A stretch of DNA of 60,461 nucleotides from Stentor coeruleus (Eukaryota > Ciliophora > Heterotrichea > Heterotrichida > Stentoridae): the NCBI GenBank assembly GCA_001970955.1, contig MPUH01000369.1:1-60461 (forward strand). The letters are read 5' to 3'. Positions 42,255-52,410 of the stretch are shown one piece after another. The position numbers were made by a program, and so were the translations under genes. Below the pieces are notes generated by a model. It did no database searches and was not told where the DNA came from. It saw only the letters and a list, made by a program, of their open reading frames with translations. Position 1 is the first letter of the stretch, and every line of letters starts with the position of its first letter.

Positions 42255-42955
42255 TAGCTATATAATAAATATTATAATAACTTTTACAGTGTTATTTGGA
42301 AAGACTTTAATATTTTTTTGTATATGGCTAGTAAGATAATTTTTGTGATTTTAGTCTAAGGTTAATTTTATATGATTTTTTAATTTAGACAGGCTATTGA
42401 TATTTTTAGGATAGGCAATTTTTAGGTTGAGAATAATTGCATATTTAGATATTAGCTTAAGTTAAATTTCCCTTGAACTTTTAAACATAAACTAAAGTAA
42501 TATAATCAAGTAATTTATGACATTGTTTTTTGATGTATAATATTGGATTAATTCAATATTTTTTTAAATCATATAACTAGTTAGATTTATGCTTGTGCTG
42601 ACTATATATCATAAAAAATTATGATAAAATTATATGATTTTTTAATGATAAAAGTTGTTAGTTTTATAAACAGAATATTTTTGTTATTTTATTGTTAATA
42701 ATTGTGACACTTGTTGGTTTAACAATTTTTAAGAATTTCAAAATCTGCTTATTAGCGAAAAAGGTATAAATATTTCAACTTTTTTTTTGTTCCGGTTCTG
42801 TAAAAACTATGAGAAATTTATCAAGGTAACTCTACTCTTTAGCCAAACAAAATATATAAATTATTAACAAAAACAATACATTTCTATGTACTTATTTAGC
42901 TCAATAACATTATATATAACACAAAGTTTATTAAATTTCTTATTATTAAAAGAAA
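42255..42955. other. AT-rich divergent spacer, nothing recognised
   Basis: About 700 bp, close to pure A/T on both strands, with no strong G/T to A/C switch. No ORF, repeat or RNA gene recognised. Confidence 0.55.
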
Positions 42956-45900
42956 ATGTTTTCAAGCGTCTCATATAAAAAAGTAGGAGATAGCAAAGGG
43001 GTTACTGCTCCTGAATTTCTTGAGTCAATGATTCATGGGCTTGTTCCTTTAAGTAATACAATTTCATTTGAATCTGAACCGAAAATCTTGAAAAGTTGTA
43101 AAAACCTACTGATTGTTGGTTTGAAAAATGCTCAAGTTGTGATATATGACATAATTAGTAGGCTTAAAATTGTAGGATTCTCTACTCAACAAACAAAACT
43201 ATACTCCCTCACTTTAGACCAGTCTGAAATGACAATTTTCACCTCAGGACAATCTTCAAATATTTACACCTGGTCATCAACAGGAGATCTCTTATCAAAA
43301 ACCCAAACAAATCACAAAGCTCGTATATGTTACTTATTCTATAACAACTCTTTTCTATATTCTGCAGATACTCTAGGTAATATATCAATAACATCAAAAG
43401 ACTTATCAAAATTTATATCAGGCCACAACTCAAAAATCCCCCAAATAACTTTTTGCCATAATCTAGCAACTTGTAGTATTGATTTTACTATAAAAATCTG
43501 GGATAATACCCTTAACCTTTTAGGAACTTTAACATCAACAAAACCAATACATATAATTTGTTATTTAAACAGTAATAGACTTGCAAGTGCAGGTTTTCAT
43601 GCTTTGTTTTGTATATGGAATATAAAAACTTACACATTAGAAAAAATTGTTAATATTGAAGAAAGATGGATAAGTAGTTTATGCAAATGTCCTAATGATG
43701 ATAATTTGATTGTTGCTGGGACTTCTGATTGTTTAGTTCAGTATTTTCATATAGGTAAAGAAGTTTTTGAAGAAAGTTTTACAGCACATGAGATGCCGAT
43801 AAGAGGATTATGCTTTAATACAACAGGGAGTATACTTATTTCTTGTAGTTTGGAAAAAAGTGCGAAACTCTGGCCGATGTCTAGAGAAATCCCTAAAAAT
43901 AAAACAATTCAAATAGTGGATGTTAAAATTACATCTTGTTTAACTAATATACAAGAAGACTCAGTTTTTATTGGAGATGAAGAAGGGAAAATCCACAAAT
44001 GGGATCTTGAGACTTTAGGTTCTCTTGGAGCATGGAAAGCTCATTCAGAAAGCATTACCGGCCTTGGGTTTAATAATAATGATCTTGTCAGTATTAGCCA
44101 TGATGGTTCACTTAAAGTGTGGACTTATTCGAAACTTATCAACTTTATACCAATAAAAGAAGCTTTATGGAGTATTTGTATCACAACTGAAATCATTTAT
44201 GTCGGAAGCAGTAGGGGACATATTCATTTTTTCGATAAAAAATATGTAAAAATCAAAATTGTTAATGCGCATTCAAGTCCTGTTAGTAGTATTACTGCTG
44301 GTAAAACAATTTTTGCCAGTGCCGGCTTAGATAAAAAAATTGTATGTTGGGATTTGAAAAGGCTTGAAATTACATATTCTTTTGAAGCTCATGATAAAGG
44401 GATTAAAAATATTACAATTCATCCAGATAGTAAAAGGCTTATAAGTTTCTGTAATAGTCCTATTGCTAAAGTTTGGTATCCAGGTGACCCTCCAGTTGAT
44501 GTTAAACTTTTTGCCCATACTTCAAATATAACGTCAATATGTTTCACTAATAAAGGCGATTATTTTTTTACAGGAGATAATTCAGGAAATCTAATCCTAT
44601 GGTGTGGGAATCAACTTCTAAATCTCTGCATATTTACTTTAAAATCTCCAATAATCTCTTTACATGATTTACCTCTCCGAAAAAGAATTCTTATTGTAAC
44701 ATCTTCAAAAATCTATATTTTATTCAATTTTCTCACAGAACGACACCTTATGACATATCCAAACTATCAATCCTATCTATTCATTCACTATTTTTCAAAT
44801 ATTATCTCATCAAAACAACCTGATTTTAAAGTTTTTTTCAAAGACTATATAATCCTCCCATATAAAATCAATATTCTTCATGCTTTTGCTTATAAAAACG
44901 ACTATCAAAACCTTAAACTTGCCTTTTCGGCTGGGGTAAAATTTTTTGCATCAGAAGGTTACAACCCTTTACGTGTAGCATTAGATAGAAAATCTTATCA
45001 ATCAATAGATGTTATTATAAAATACATTCCAATTATATATGAAAAATCAAATCCTCATATATTTTATATTATCGAAAAAGAGATTGTTGAACTGTTGCAG
45101 ATAAGTTTGAAGAATATACCTAATTTTTTACAAAAGGCATTTCCTGTAGTAAAAATCAAATACGCACCAACATTTGCAAAAAATAAAAATAAGAAAATTT
45201 TTACTTCAGAAATTGTAAATATCAACATTAAAGCATTTGACCTTGGAGATAATGGAAAAGTTCCTATTGAGTTTCATGAATCTGCTTTTAGACTTAACTT
45301 AGAATTAGGGTCTAAACAATGTCGGAATTTAGTTCGTAAAATTTCTCAATGCACAGATTCTACAATTTTTGACCAACTTTTTATACAAACAATATTAGAT
45401 TATTTATATAGAAAAGCTCTCCCTTTTATGATTTTTGAAGCTATTTTCGGGGCACTTTCAATCATATTTTTTCTGATATATATGCAAATACGCACTGAAA
45501 ATATGATATTTGGCATAGTTTTGATATTTTTTAATATCATACATTTTATATGCGAAATAATGCAATTGTTTATAAATCCTGGATCTTATTTTAATGATTT
45601 CTGGAATTGTATTGATATGTGTAAAATTATCACAACTTTGTTGGCGTGTGTTTTTATTTTAGTGGATTGGCATGATGATATTACCCAAAATTTAATGAGT
45701 TTAGCTGTTTTGTTTTCTGCTTTAAGGATAATTTCATTGATGAGGATGATAAGTATAACTAGATCAATGATTAGAATGATTGTTGAAGTGATTAAAAATA
45801 TAATAGAATTTTTACTTATACTCTTTGTGACGACGTTAATAGTTGCAGCAAGTTTTTGGATTATACAAGAAAATATGAGTTTTACTGATGTGCTGATGAG

Positions 45901-46309
45901 TTCTTTTATGATTAATTTTGGGCAATTTAATATTGAAGATGCATCTAAGATTAAGAGTGTGGAATGGGAATTGTTTTTATTCACACTTTTTTTAAACCCT
46001 TTAGTCATGATGAATTTATTAATAGCAACTATGGGAGACACGTATTCTAATATTCAAACAAATCTAATCAGCTCAAATTATAGGGAAATAGCTAATGTTA
46101 TAGATGAAGCCAGCATTTTTTTGTTTTTTAATTGGAATAATAATAGGCTCTCTTTTTTGCAACTATGCTCAGTAAGAGAACATCAGATTTTTGAGAGCTC
46201 GTTACAGGCAAAGATGAAGAAAATAAAAAACTCTTTTGAAACAATACAGAATGTCATGGTTGAAAACAATAGAAAAATAGAATTTATTATGGATAAACTA
46301 AACAATTAG
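42956..46309 (+). CDS. WD40 - ankyrin-like - TRP-type ion channel fusion
   Basis: 1117 residues, one exon. Residues about 35-575 are WD40 repeats, two propellers' worth by length, with units ending in motifs such as TIKIWDN, SLKVWTYS, KIVCWDLK and LILWCGN. Residues about 640-720 look like ankyrin-type repeats (ILHAFAYKNDYQNLKLAF, then YNPLRVALDRKSYQSIDVII). Residues about 820-1025 carry six hydrophobic segments with a re-entrant pore-like loop (SSFMINFGQFNIE) and the sixth helix ending NPLVMMNLLIATMGDTYSNI, the TRP/TRPV-like exit. The last ~90 residues are a cytoplasmic coiled coil. Inferred role: cation channel gated or scaffolded through the WD40 part; ion and stimulus unknown. Confidence 0.83.
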   Translation: MFSSVSYKKVGDSKGVTAPEFLESMIHGLVPLSNTISFESEPKILKSCKNLLIVGLKNAQVVIYDIISRLKIVGFSTQQTKLYSLTLDQSEMTIFTSGQSSNIYTWSSTGDLLSKTQTNHKARICYLFYNNSFLYSADTLGNISITSKDLSKFISGHNSKIPQITFCHNLATCSIDFTIKIWDNTLNLLGTLTSTKPIHIICYLNSNRLASAGFHALFCIWNIKTYTLEKIVNIEERWISSLCKCPNDDNLIVAGTSDCLVQYFHIGKEVFEESFTAHEMPIRGLCFNTTGSILISCSLEKSAKLWPMSREIPKNKTIQIVDVKITSCLTNIQEDSVFIGDEEGKIHKWDLETLGSLGAWKAHSESITGLGFNNNDLVSISHDGSLKVWTYSKLINFIPIKEALWSICITTEIIYVGSSRGHIHFFDKKYVKIKIVNAHSSPVSSITAGKTIFASAGLDKKIVCWDLKRLEITYSFEAHDKGIKNITIHPDSKRLISFCNSPIAKVWYPGDPPVDVKLFAHTSNITSICFTNKGDYFFTGDNSGNLILWCGNQLLNLCIFTLKSPIISLHDLPLRKRILIVTSSKIYILFNFLTERHLMTYPNYQSYLFIHYFSNIISSKQPDFKVFFKDYIILPYKINILHAFAYKNDYQNLKLAFSAGVKFFASEGYNPLRVALDRKSYQSIDVIIKYIPIIYEKSNPHIFYIIEKEIVELLQISLKNIPNFLQKAFPVVKIKYAPTFAKNKNKKIFTSEIVNINIKAFDLGDNGKVPIEFHESAFRLNLELGSKQCRNLVRKISQCTDSTIFDQLFIQTILDYLYRKALPFMIFEAIFGALSIIFFLIYMQIRTENMIFGIVLIFFNIIHFICEIMQLFINPGSYFNDFWNCIDMCKIITTLLACVFILVDWHDDITQNLMSLAVLFSALRIISLMRMISITRSMIRMIVEVIKNIIEFLLILFVTTLIVAASFWIIQENMSFTDVLMSSFMINFGQFNIEDASKIKSVEWELFLFTLFLNPLVMMNLLIATMGDTYSNIQTNLISSNYREIANVIDEASIFLFFNWNNNRLSFLQLCSVREHQIFESSLQAKMKKIKNSFETIQNVMVENNRKIEFIMDKLNN

Positions 46310-46672
46310 ATTTTTTGCGAAATTGCTTTCTAATTTTTCTAGAAGCAAAAAAAAAATAACCATGATTTAATACGATAAATTGATGTTTCGTATATAATAA
46401 TCAGTTATAAAGTGTCTGTATACATTCATCACTTCAATGAATTATTAATATTTTTGTTTCTGATAAAATACATAATATTTAAACTAAGACTTATGTTTTA
46501 GCTATTATATTATAATAAAAAGTAATAAATTGTATGCAATTGTTGCAAAGAATATATTTCCTTTTAAAAATAAACATTAATGGAAATAAATATTAAACTT
46601 TTTTGTCTAGTTTTGAATTATATTATGCTAATATATGATAAATTGTCTGGACAATAATATAATTGGCTAATA
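46310..46672. other. AT-rich tandem spacer, nothing recognised
   Basis: About 360 bp of very AT-rich DNA between two + strand genes. No ORF or RNA gene recognised and no clear composition switch. Confidence 0.55.
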
Positions 46673-47677
46673 ATGATTAATAATAGGTATATTATTGACA
46701 AAGAGCTCGGGAAAGGTACTTTTGGTGTTGTCCATAAAGCATGGGATAACCTTAAGAATCAAGATGTTGCTTTGAAGCTAAGCGATAAAAATTGTAAACT
46801 CAGCTATCAGATGGAAACTCATATCCTTTCTAATCTATCAAGCAAACAAGGGTTTCCTAAATTAATCTGGAAAGGAGAGTTCAAAGGGAAACTAGCAATA
46901 GCAATGGAATTACTTGGTGACTCACTAACCTCAGCACTTAAAAAAAGGTTATTTTCAACCAGCGATATATGCAAAGTTGGTATCCAAATGGTCCAAGCCC
47001 TTGAAACTTTACACAACTCAGGATTTATTCATCAAGACATTAAACCCTGCAATATACTTTTAGGATTAAAAAAGAAAAACCATTACCATTTAATAGATTT
47101 TGGTATGGCTAGAAGCTATATTGATAAGAAAACTAAGCATCACATACCACAAATTACCGAAAATGTATTTAAAGGTAATTTAGTATTTTGTTCAAATAAT
47201 ATTATTAATGGTATACAAGCAAGTCGACGTGATGATATAATTTCATTACTTTTAGTATTGTTTTTTATTATCAAAAGAGGACTACCTTGGATAAAAAGCT
47301 CAGTTACAGTTAAAGATATTGTCAGCTGTAGAATGTCTATGGATATGAGTCAATTAAATAAAATGATACCTTGTGAGCTTGTTGATTGCTTAGCTTATGC
47401 ACAAGGACTAAGTTTTTATCAGAAACCTGATTATGATTGGATTTTAAACAAGTTGAAGAAATGTAAAATAATATTTGAACTTGATAAAACTGATACTTAT
47501 AGGATAAAGAAAACAAGAGATAAAAAACATTTGAATAAGAAAACTACTTTGAGGATGAAGAATAGTTTTAAAAGTTATAACCTTGCGACTCTTAATAATT
47601 CTACTATTAAAACTGCAGCTCCAGAATTTTCGGAAGAATTTCGGCAGAAGATTATTGTGTCTAGGAAAATTAGCTAA
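46673..47677 (+). CDS. Casein kinase 1 family protein kinase
   Basis: 334 residues, one exon. CK1-type motifs: glycine loop GKGTFGVV (13-20), Lys35 in DVALKL, catalytic loop HQDIKPCN (120-127), DFG at 142-144, and the CK1-specific ASRRDD (183-188) followed by a helix and RGLPW. The catalytic loop has Gln121 where most kinases have Arg (HRD to HQD), but the catalytic Asp122, Lys124 and Asn127 remain. The activation segment is shifted (ENVFKGNLVFCSNN). The C-terminus is a basic, Lys-rich tail. Likely an active but divergent CK1-group kinase; many such copies are expected in a ciliate. Confidence 0.85.
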   Translation: MINNRYIIDKELGKGTFGVVHKAWDNLKNQDVALKLSDKNCKLSYQMETHILSNLSSKQGFPKLIWKGEFKGKLAIAMELLGDSLTSALKKRLFSTSDICKVGIQMVQALETLHNSGFIHQDIKPCNILLGLKKKNHYHLIDFGMARSYIDKKTKHHIPQITENVFKGNLVFCSNNIINGIQASRRDDIISLLLVLFFIIKRGLPWIKSSVTVKDIVSCRMSMDMSQLNKMIPCELVDCLAYAQGLSFYQKPDYDWILNKLKKCKIIFELDKTDTYRIKKTRDKKHLNKKTTLRMKNSFKSYNLATLNNSTIKTAAPEFSEEFRQKIIVSRKIS

Positions 47678-48661
47678 AAGTATAGCTCAGATGATTATTA
47701 TATATTTTACTATTTATTAATGATATAAGTTTATATTATTTGATGTTTTTAACATGAAATTTAGTTGTTCGAGATGCAATATGAATGATTTTGGAAAATA
47801 ATATATAGCAAGGATAATTTGATTATGCTAAGATTTTACAAAACAATTTGAAATCTTTTTTGCTTAATTTAATCAGGACCTAAGGTGTTTTTTCACGAGA
47901 AAAAATTACACTTTTTTGTATAGAATGCAAACCTTATAGATTTAATAAATAAATATGAAATATAATAGGCAATAAATCACATATAGCATAATGTAAATTC
48001 ATATTTACAGCAGGCTATATTACTTAATTTATTTGTTATCTCATAAAGAAATCTCAAATTCCTAAAATCAACCATTATATACAATTTCTTAACTAGTAAA
48101 CAATTATATATTTGCTTTTGGAATTTTACGAGACTTCGAAAAATTTGATATCCTACAATTTTTTGCATAATCTCAATATAGCCCAGAAAATCCTTCATGA
48201 CCAAACTAAGATTCTTCACACCTAAAGCAACCCCATTTCACACATCTTCTAACAGCCTCAATCCCTCCATTAATCACCTTCCAAAAAAATTAACAAAAGC
48301 CAACTCTTATCTAATCTTCTAATACAAAACCTTACAATATTTAATTAAACTTGAATCATTTATCGACAAAGTACCTTTTTTCCACAATCTCTAAGTTTGA
48401 TTGACAACATTATCAGTATCTTTATCAACCCTTTCTTTCACATCTTCATCTTCATCCCCATCCCTATGATAATCCCTATCACAACTCAAAAACAAACTAT
48501 TTTCAAAAATATACCAAAAATCCTATCTAAAGTCAATTCAAACTATTTTTCATCATAAAAAGTACTCATATCTTTATACCATACCTAAAACATCTTCTCT
48601 TATACAAACCTAATCATCCCATATTTAAAAAACAAATTTTAATATAAACAGATATGTTAAT
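47678..48661. other. Convergent spacer with weak ORF and C-rich right half
   Basis: About 980 bp between converging genes. A minus-strand open frame (47977-48198 from its ATG) encodes a 73-residue Leu/Ile/Tyr-rich peptide with no family; it lacks the expected upstream composition and is listed separately as doubtful. From about 48220 to 48660 the + strand is strongly A/C-rich. No RNA gene recognised. Confidence 0.5.
47977..48198 (-). CDS. Doubtful small ORF
   Basis: A 73-codon ATG-started frame rich in Leu, Ile, Phe, Tyr and Lys with MVDFRNLRFLYEI in the middle. No domain, no neighbour linkage, and its upstream flank has the composition of a downstream region. Probably chance; recorded because it interrupts an otherwise empty spacer. 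Confidence 0.2.
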   Translation of the reverse strand: MKDFLGYIEIMQKIVGYQIFRSLVKFQKQIYNCLLVKKLYIMVDFRNLRFLYEITNKLSNIACCKYEFTLCYM

Positions 48662-50314
48662 CTAGCATAAAATTATGTCTAAAAATCGATTCCAATCTGT
48701 TGGTTTGTGTCGATGAAGTTCTATAGCTAAGTATTTTATTTTGCTCACAGTGCTATCAAGATTATCAAAACTTGGGCTTAATATCTGATTACGGAAATTC
48801 TGATCATAAGGTTCTCCTAAGACAATTGATGTTAATATTTCAGTATATTCCGTAAAAGACGATGCGGCAAGTTTACCATATTTATAACTGCGTTTAAGTC
48901 TTTTCCATACACCTCCAACTTTTTCAGTCTCATCGAAAATCGGAGCACAAAAACTTTTACATATCCCTCGATCCTGATCTTCAAGAGCTTTTATAACAAT
49001 AAGTGAAGGGATACTAACAAAAAGTTCACTATCAGAGCATTCTAATTGTTCTTTAAAAATCTGATATTTATTACTTGTTGATTCTATAATATTCGATAAA
49101 AATATCAACTGGTTACACTTTTTGCTATTGAGGAAATATATTTTTCCTCTTTCCCAACTAGACTCAAAACTTACAAGGGCTTCAACAAGTTCAGGGTTAT
49201 TTTTAAGCTGTGGGTCAACTATTTCTATATTTTGTGAATATTTTCTTAATAACATTCTTATCCCAATAAAAGCTTGTTTGATTTTTTCTGCAAGATTTCT
49301 TATACAACGGGTTGGTGTTGACATTCTTCTTATAAGAGCTTCAGCCGCTTTAAGTATATCAATTGTTAAATCGTCTCTACCTTTTCCTTCGATATTAGCT
49401 ACTGAGTTTATTTTTCCAATAATTGTCACAAGCTTTGACTTTGCATCAAGAAGTTCTGTAGATTCTAAAGGTGATTTGTTTAGTTCTTTATAATTGTTTT
49501 CAATACGTGTCACTTCTTGCTCTTGTAAAATTGCTTGTTCGATATATCGCCGCGCATCGGATTCTATAGCCATTAATTCGTGAACATAAAGCTGCTCAAA
49601 CTCAACCCAAAGGTTATCGAAATCAAGCAAAGTTTCTGTGATTTCCTGTTTAATCTGCTCAACTGTGACAGCAAAAGTTTCTTCGCAAACCCTGTTATAA
49701 ATCTCTTTGAGTATATATTGAATTTTAATAAATCTTTGGAAAAGAGAATTACCCGCCTCAAGTACTTCTCCGGAAAATACATACTTTTCTCCATTAACAT
49801 ATAAATAAGGGAAACCTTCTTGGGCTGAGTCTAAAATCTCTGTAAGATAGCATAAGCTATTTTCTTTATATAAAACCCGATAAGCTTTGGAAAACTTGTT
49901 ACGATAACTACGAGATGTGCAGGACACCTTAAAAACCTCACACAATTTTTCGATTTGGTTTAGGAGCTTTTTAGCAGACCTTTGGCCTTGGTCTGAATCT
50001 AAATCATATTTTTGGTCGCTACGGAGAAAAAGCTGTGATGCGCAAATAACTGTGTGTTCTAATAACAAAAAGTCTGAACTCCTTCTGAATTCCTCGATAT
50101 CAGTTAATGGTCTTGGAGGAGCTGTAGAGCATCTAAAGGGTAGATATTTTGAATGGGATTCTGTCAGTTCAACTTTGTCTGAAATGCTTTGATAGCTTTC
50201 TTCTTCACTTTCTGAGGTATTTAATGTTATATCTTGAAGATCTTCGCTTTGGTCGTGGAAACTTGAGTATATCGATGCTACGTTTTCTGGTACGTCAAAT
50301 GAATAACTATACAT
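48662..50314 (-). CDS. Unknown helical protein, 550 residues
   Basis: One exon. The N-terminal ~90 residues are Ser/Glu/Asp-rich and probably disordered. The rest is mostly helical with few low-complexity stretches, so a folded body is likely: RSAKKLLNQIEKLCEVFKVS, TVEQIKQEITETLLDFDNLW, a charged coiled-coil-like section at about 255-300, KAAEALIRRMSTPTRCIRNL, and the C-terminal WKRLKRSYKYGKLAASSFTE. No membrane segment and no recognised domain. The gene-like codon texture is strong. Possibly a lineage-conserved cortical or trafficking protein; function unknown. Confidence 0.72.
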   Translation of the reverse strand: MYSYSFDVPENVASIYSSFHDQSEDLQDITLNTSESEEESYQSISDKVELTESHSKYLPFRCSTAPPRPLTDIEEFRRSSDFLLLEHTVICASQLFLRSDQKYDLDSDQGQRSAKKLLNQIEKLCEVFKVSCTSRSYRNKFSKAYRVLYKENSLCYLTEILDSAQEGFPYLYVNGEKYVFSGEVLEAGNSLFQRFIKIQYILKEIYNRVCEETFAVTVEQIKQEITETLLDFDNLWVEFEQLYVHELMAIESDARRYIEQAILQEQEVTRIENNYKELNKSPLESTELLDAKSKLVTIIGKINSVANIEGKGRDDLTIDILKAAEALIRRMSTPTRCIRNLAEKIKQAFIGIRMLLRKYSQNIEIVDPQLKNNPELVEALVSFESSWERGKIYFLNSKKCNQLIFLSNIIESTSNKYQIFKEQLECSDSELFVSIPSLIVIKALEDQDRGICKSFCAPIFDETEKVGGVWKRLKRSYKYGKLAASSFTEYTEILTSIVLGEPYDQNFRNQILSPSFDNLDSTVSKIKYLAIELHRHKPTDWNRFLDIILC

Positions 50315-50618
50315 AATTTTTATTATGTGCTATTTTAATGCCGCTAACAAATAATCATTTTTTACTTATCAATTTCAAGTCAAAATCCTATTCACTATAA
50401 CCCTAAAAATAAACCTATTAAATCATACTTTTTAAACATACAAAGAAATTTACTATAACGATTTTCGTATTTTCTAAAACATTTATATTTTTTCCCTGAA
50501 ATTTGGCTTATAATACAAAATCATCTGAATTAAACACAAGTTTTTACATATAATCATGAAAATAACATAAAAAAGTTTTTATTAATCGAATTCTATATAA
50601 TTTTATCTACAAAAAATA
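50315..50618. other. AT-rich spacer, nothing recognised
   Basis: About 300 bp between tandem minus-strand genes; A/T-rich with some C on the + strand. No ORF or RNA gene recognised. Confidence 0.55.
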
Positions 50619-50924
50619 TCATTTATCCAGTTTATAATTCCAAAAAAATTTATCCCCACCACAGTTAAATAACCAGTTTTCTTGGCCCATGTTTTTGATT
50701 TTTTTTAGTATTTCCTGACGCATTTTCCTTTCAATTTCAGTTTTTCTTTGCTCTTCGATCCTTGAAGCTAGTTCTCGACTTAATGGCATAAGTTCTCCTA
50801 AGTCTTGGAATGGTCTTATTTTCATAGGCGAGTTTGAATCTTGTAATTTTTTTCTTCTGTTAGCATTTCTTCTTTCAGGACGACTGTATTCTAGTGTTAT
50901 TTGGGAACTGTAGGGGCTTGACAT
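50619..50924 (-). CDS. Small charged protein with the window's only TGA stop
   Basis: 101 residues, one exon. It has a Ser/Pro/Arg-rich start, a strongly basic-acidic amphipathic helix (SRIEEQRKTEIERKMRQEILKK) and a C-terminal NWLFNCGGDKFFW patch. No family recognised. The stop is TGA, followed three codons later in the same frame by TAG. Its upstream flank (50925-51450 on the + strand) has the G/T-rich composition expected for a minus-strand promoter side, which supports the gene. Confidence 0.6.
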   Translation of the reverse strand: MSSPYSSQITLEYSRPERRNANRRKKLQDSNSPMKIRPFQDLGELMPLSRELASRIEEQRKTEIERKMRQEILKKIKNMGQENWLFNCGGDKFFWNYKLDK

Positions 50925-52410
50925 ATTTAAATAATTATAATAAAGTATAAGAATTTATAATGTTTAGAAATGATTATGATTGTTGGATTTTTATAGTTTT
51001 GTATATGATTGGATTTTAGGAGGGGTTTTATTGAAATAATTGATTTTATTTATTTTTAATTTGTTATGGTATTAAAGGAAAATTAATTGGGGGTGATTTT
51101 TTAATAAGTATTTTGTAGGCTTTGTATGAAGTATTAGGGATTATAAAATTATAGGTTGCTTTTAGATATAAATTATAGTGAGCTTTAATTCAAAATATAA
51201 CTCTTAACTTTATAGTAGGGTTTGCGTCTTCTTATGCAATTTTTTATTGTTTATTTTTGCTTCTTTTAAAAATTGGTTAAAAAAGTTAGGAAATTTTCAA
51301 AATCCTGTAACCTTAGTGCTTTTTAAATAATGGGTAATTATGAGCTATAAGGTTGATTGTATTTGATTTCATGCTGATCAATATATAAGTGATTAAAAAT
51401 TTATATGTTTTTTCGATTTTATGATAGAAGATTTGTTTTATATTTTTTAATCTTTACTATGCAATTTTATTTTAATGAAACTGCTTTAAATCATTGAGCT
51501 AAACATTAAGATCTAATAATTAGAGTTTTATTCATATCCTTAATTCCATTAATTCTATATATAATCTTATAATTTTCTAAGTAAAATTACAAAAATAATC
51601 ATCAATCATTCAATACTCTTAAAAAAAATATTTACTAATCGAAAATTACTTTCCACCCTTTTACTTTAACCTCAAACTTATCACAATCCTATCGTAAAAA
51701 TTTAAAAAATCTAAACTAAAACAAAACAATTTTATCAATAACCCTTTTTTTATATTGCCTATATAAACTTCCTAATCCCACACATATTAATTTTTTATTA
51801 AAATATTCGCAATACCTCAAAGTTCAAACTAATTCCCCAACATTACAAATCTCGATACTTCCTACTAATAATCCTTCATTCATACCTCAACTTTAATCTA
51901 AAAAATTCTTATTCACTTTATTTTCCTACATCTTTCTAATAACTTTCTCAAATCCTCACCATAAACTCCTTTCCCTATACCTAATACTTACTATTATATC
52001 AATAAACTATATACTCCTTTTAACATCCTCAACATTTCCTAAAATTTTAATTTCCCATGAATTTTTTAATTATCCTCAACACAGCATTCATAACCCCCAT
52101 TCAACCTCAATCCCCACAAAAATCATAACATCCATTTAAATTCCTCTTTATCCATCCTTCCACAAAAACCAAAACCTATCAAAATATCACAAAAAAAAAA
52201 AATTCAACCCAAAATTCAACCCAAAATGAATTATTTAATAAAAAAAGCACTTATTAATGGCTCAATCCTCTTAACAAAAATCATCAACATAAAAACTATT
52301 CAAAACACCTCCGATACATTCTGTAATCAATAACCTCATAATAAAAACTTCTCTACTAATAAAAATTAGCAAAATAATTAGTCAGATTTTATTCTAGGAT
52401 ACAAATAAAA
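50925..52410. other. Long divergent spacer with sharp composition switch
   Basis: About 1.5 kb between divergent genes, the clearest example of the window-wide pattern. The + strand is G/T-rich and nearly C-free from 50930 to about 51450, then A/C-rich and nearly G-free from about 51500 to 52330. No ORF, repeat or RNA gene recognised. Confidence 0.7.

Noticed and set aside
45586-46041. 151-codon minus-strand ORF, Ile-rich
   Set aside because: Antisense shadow of the channel gene's hydrophobic segments.
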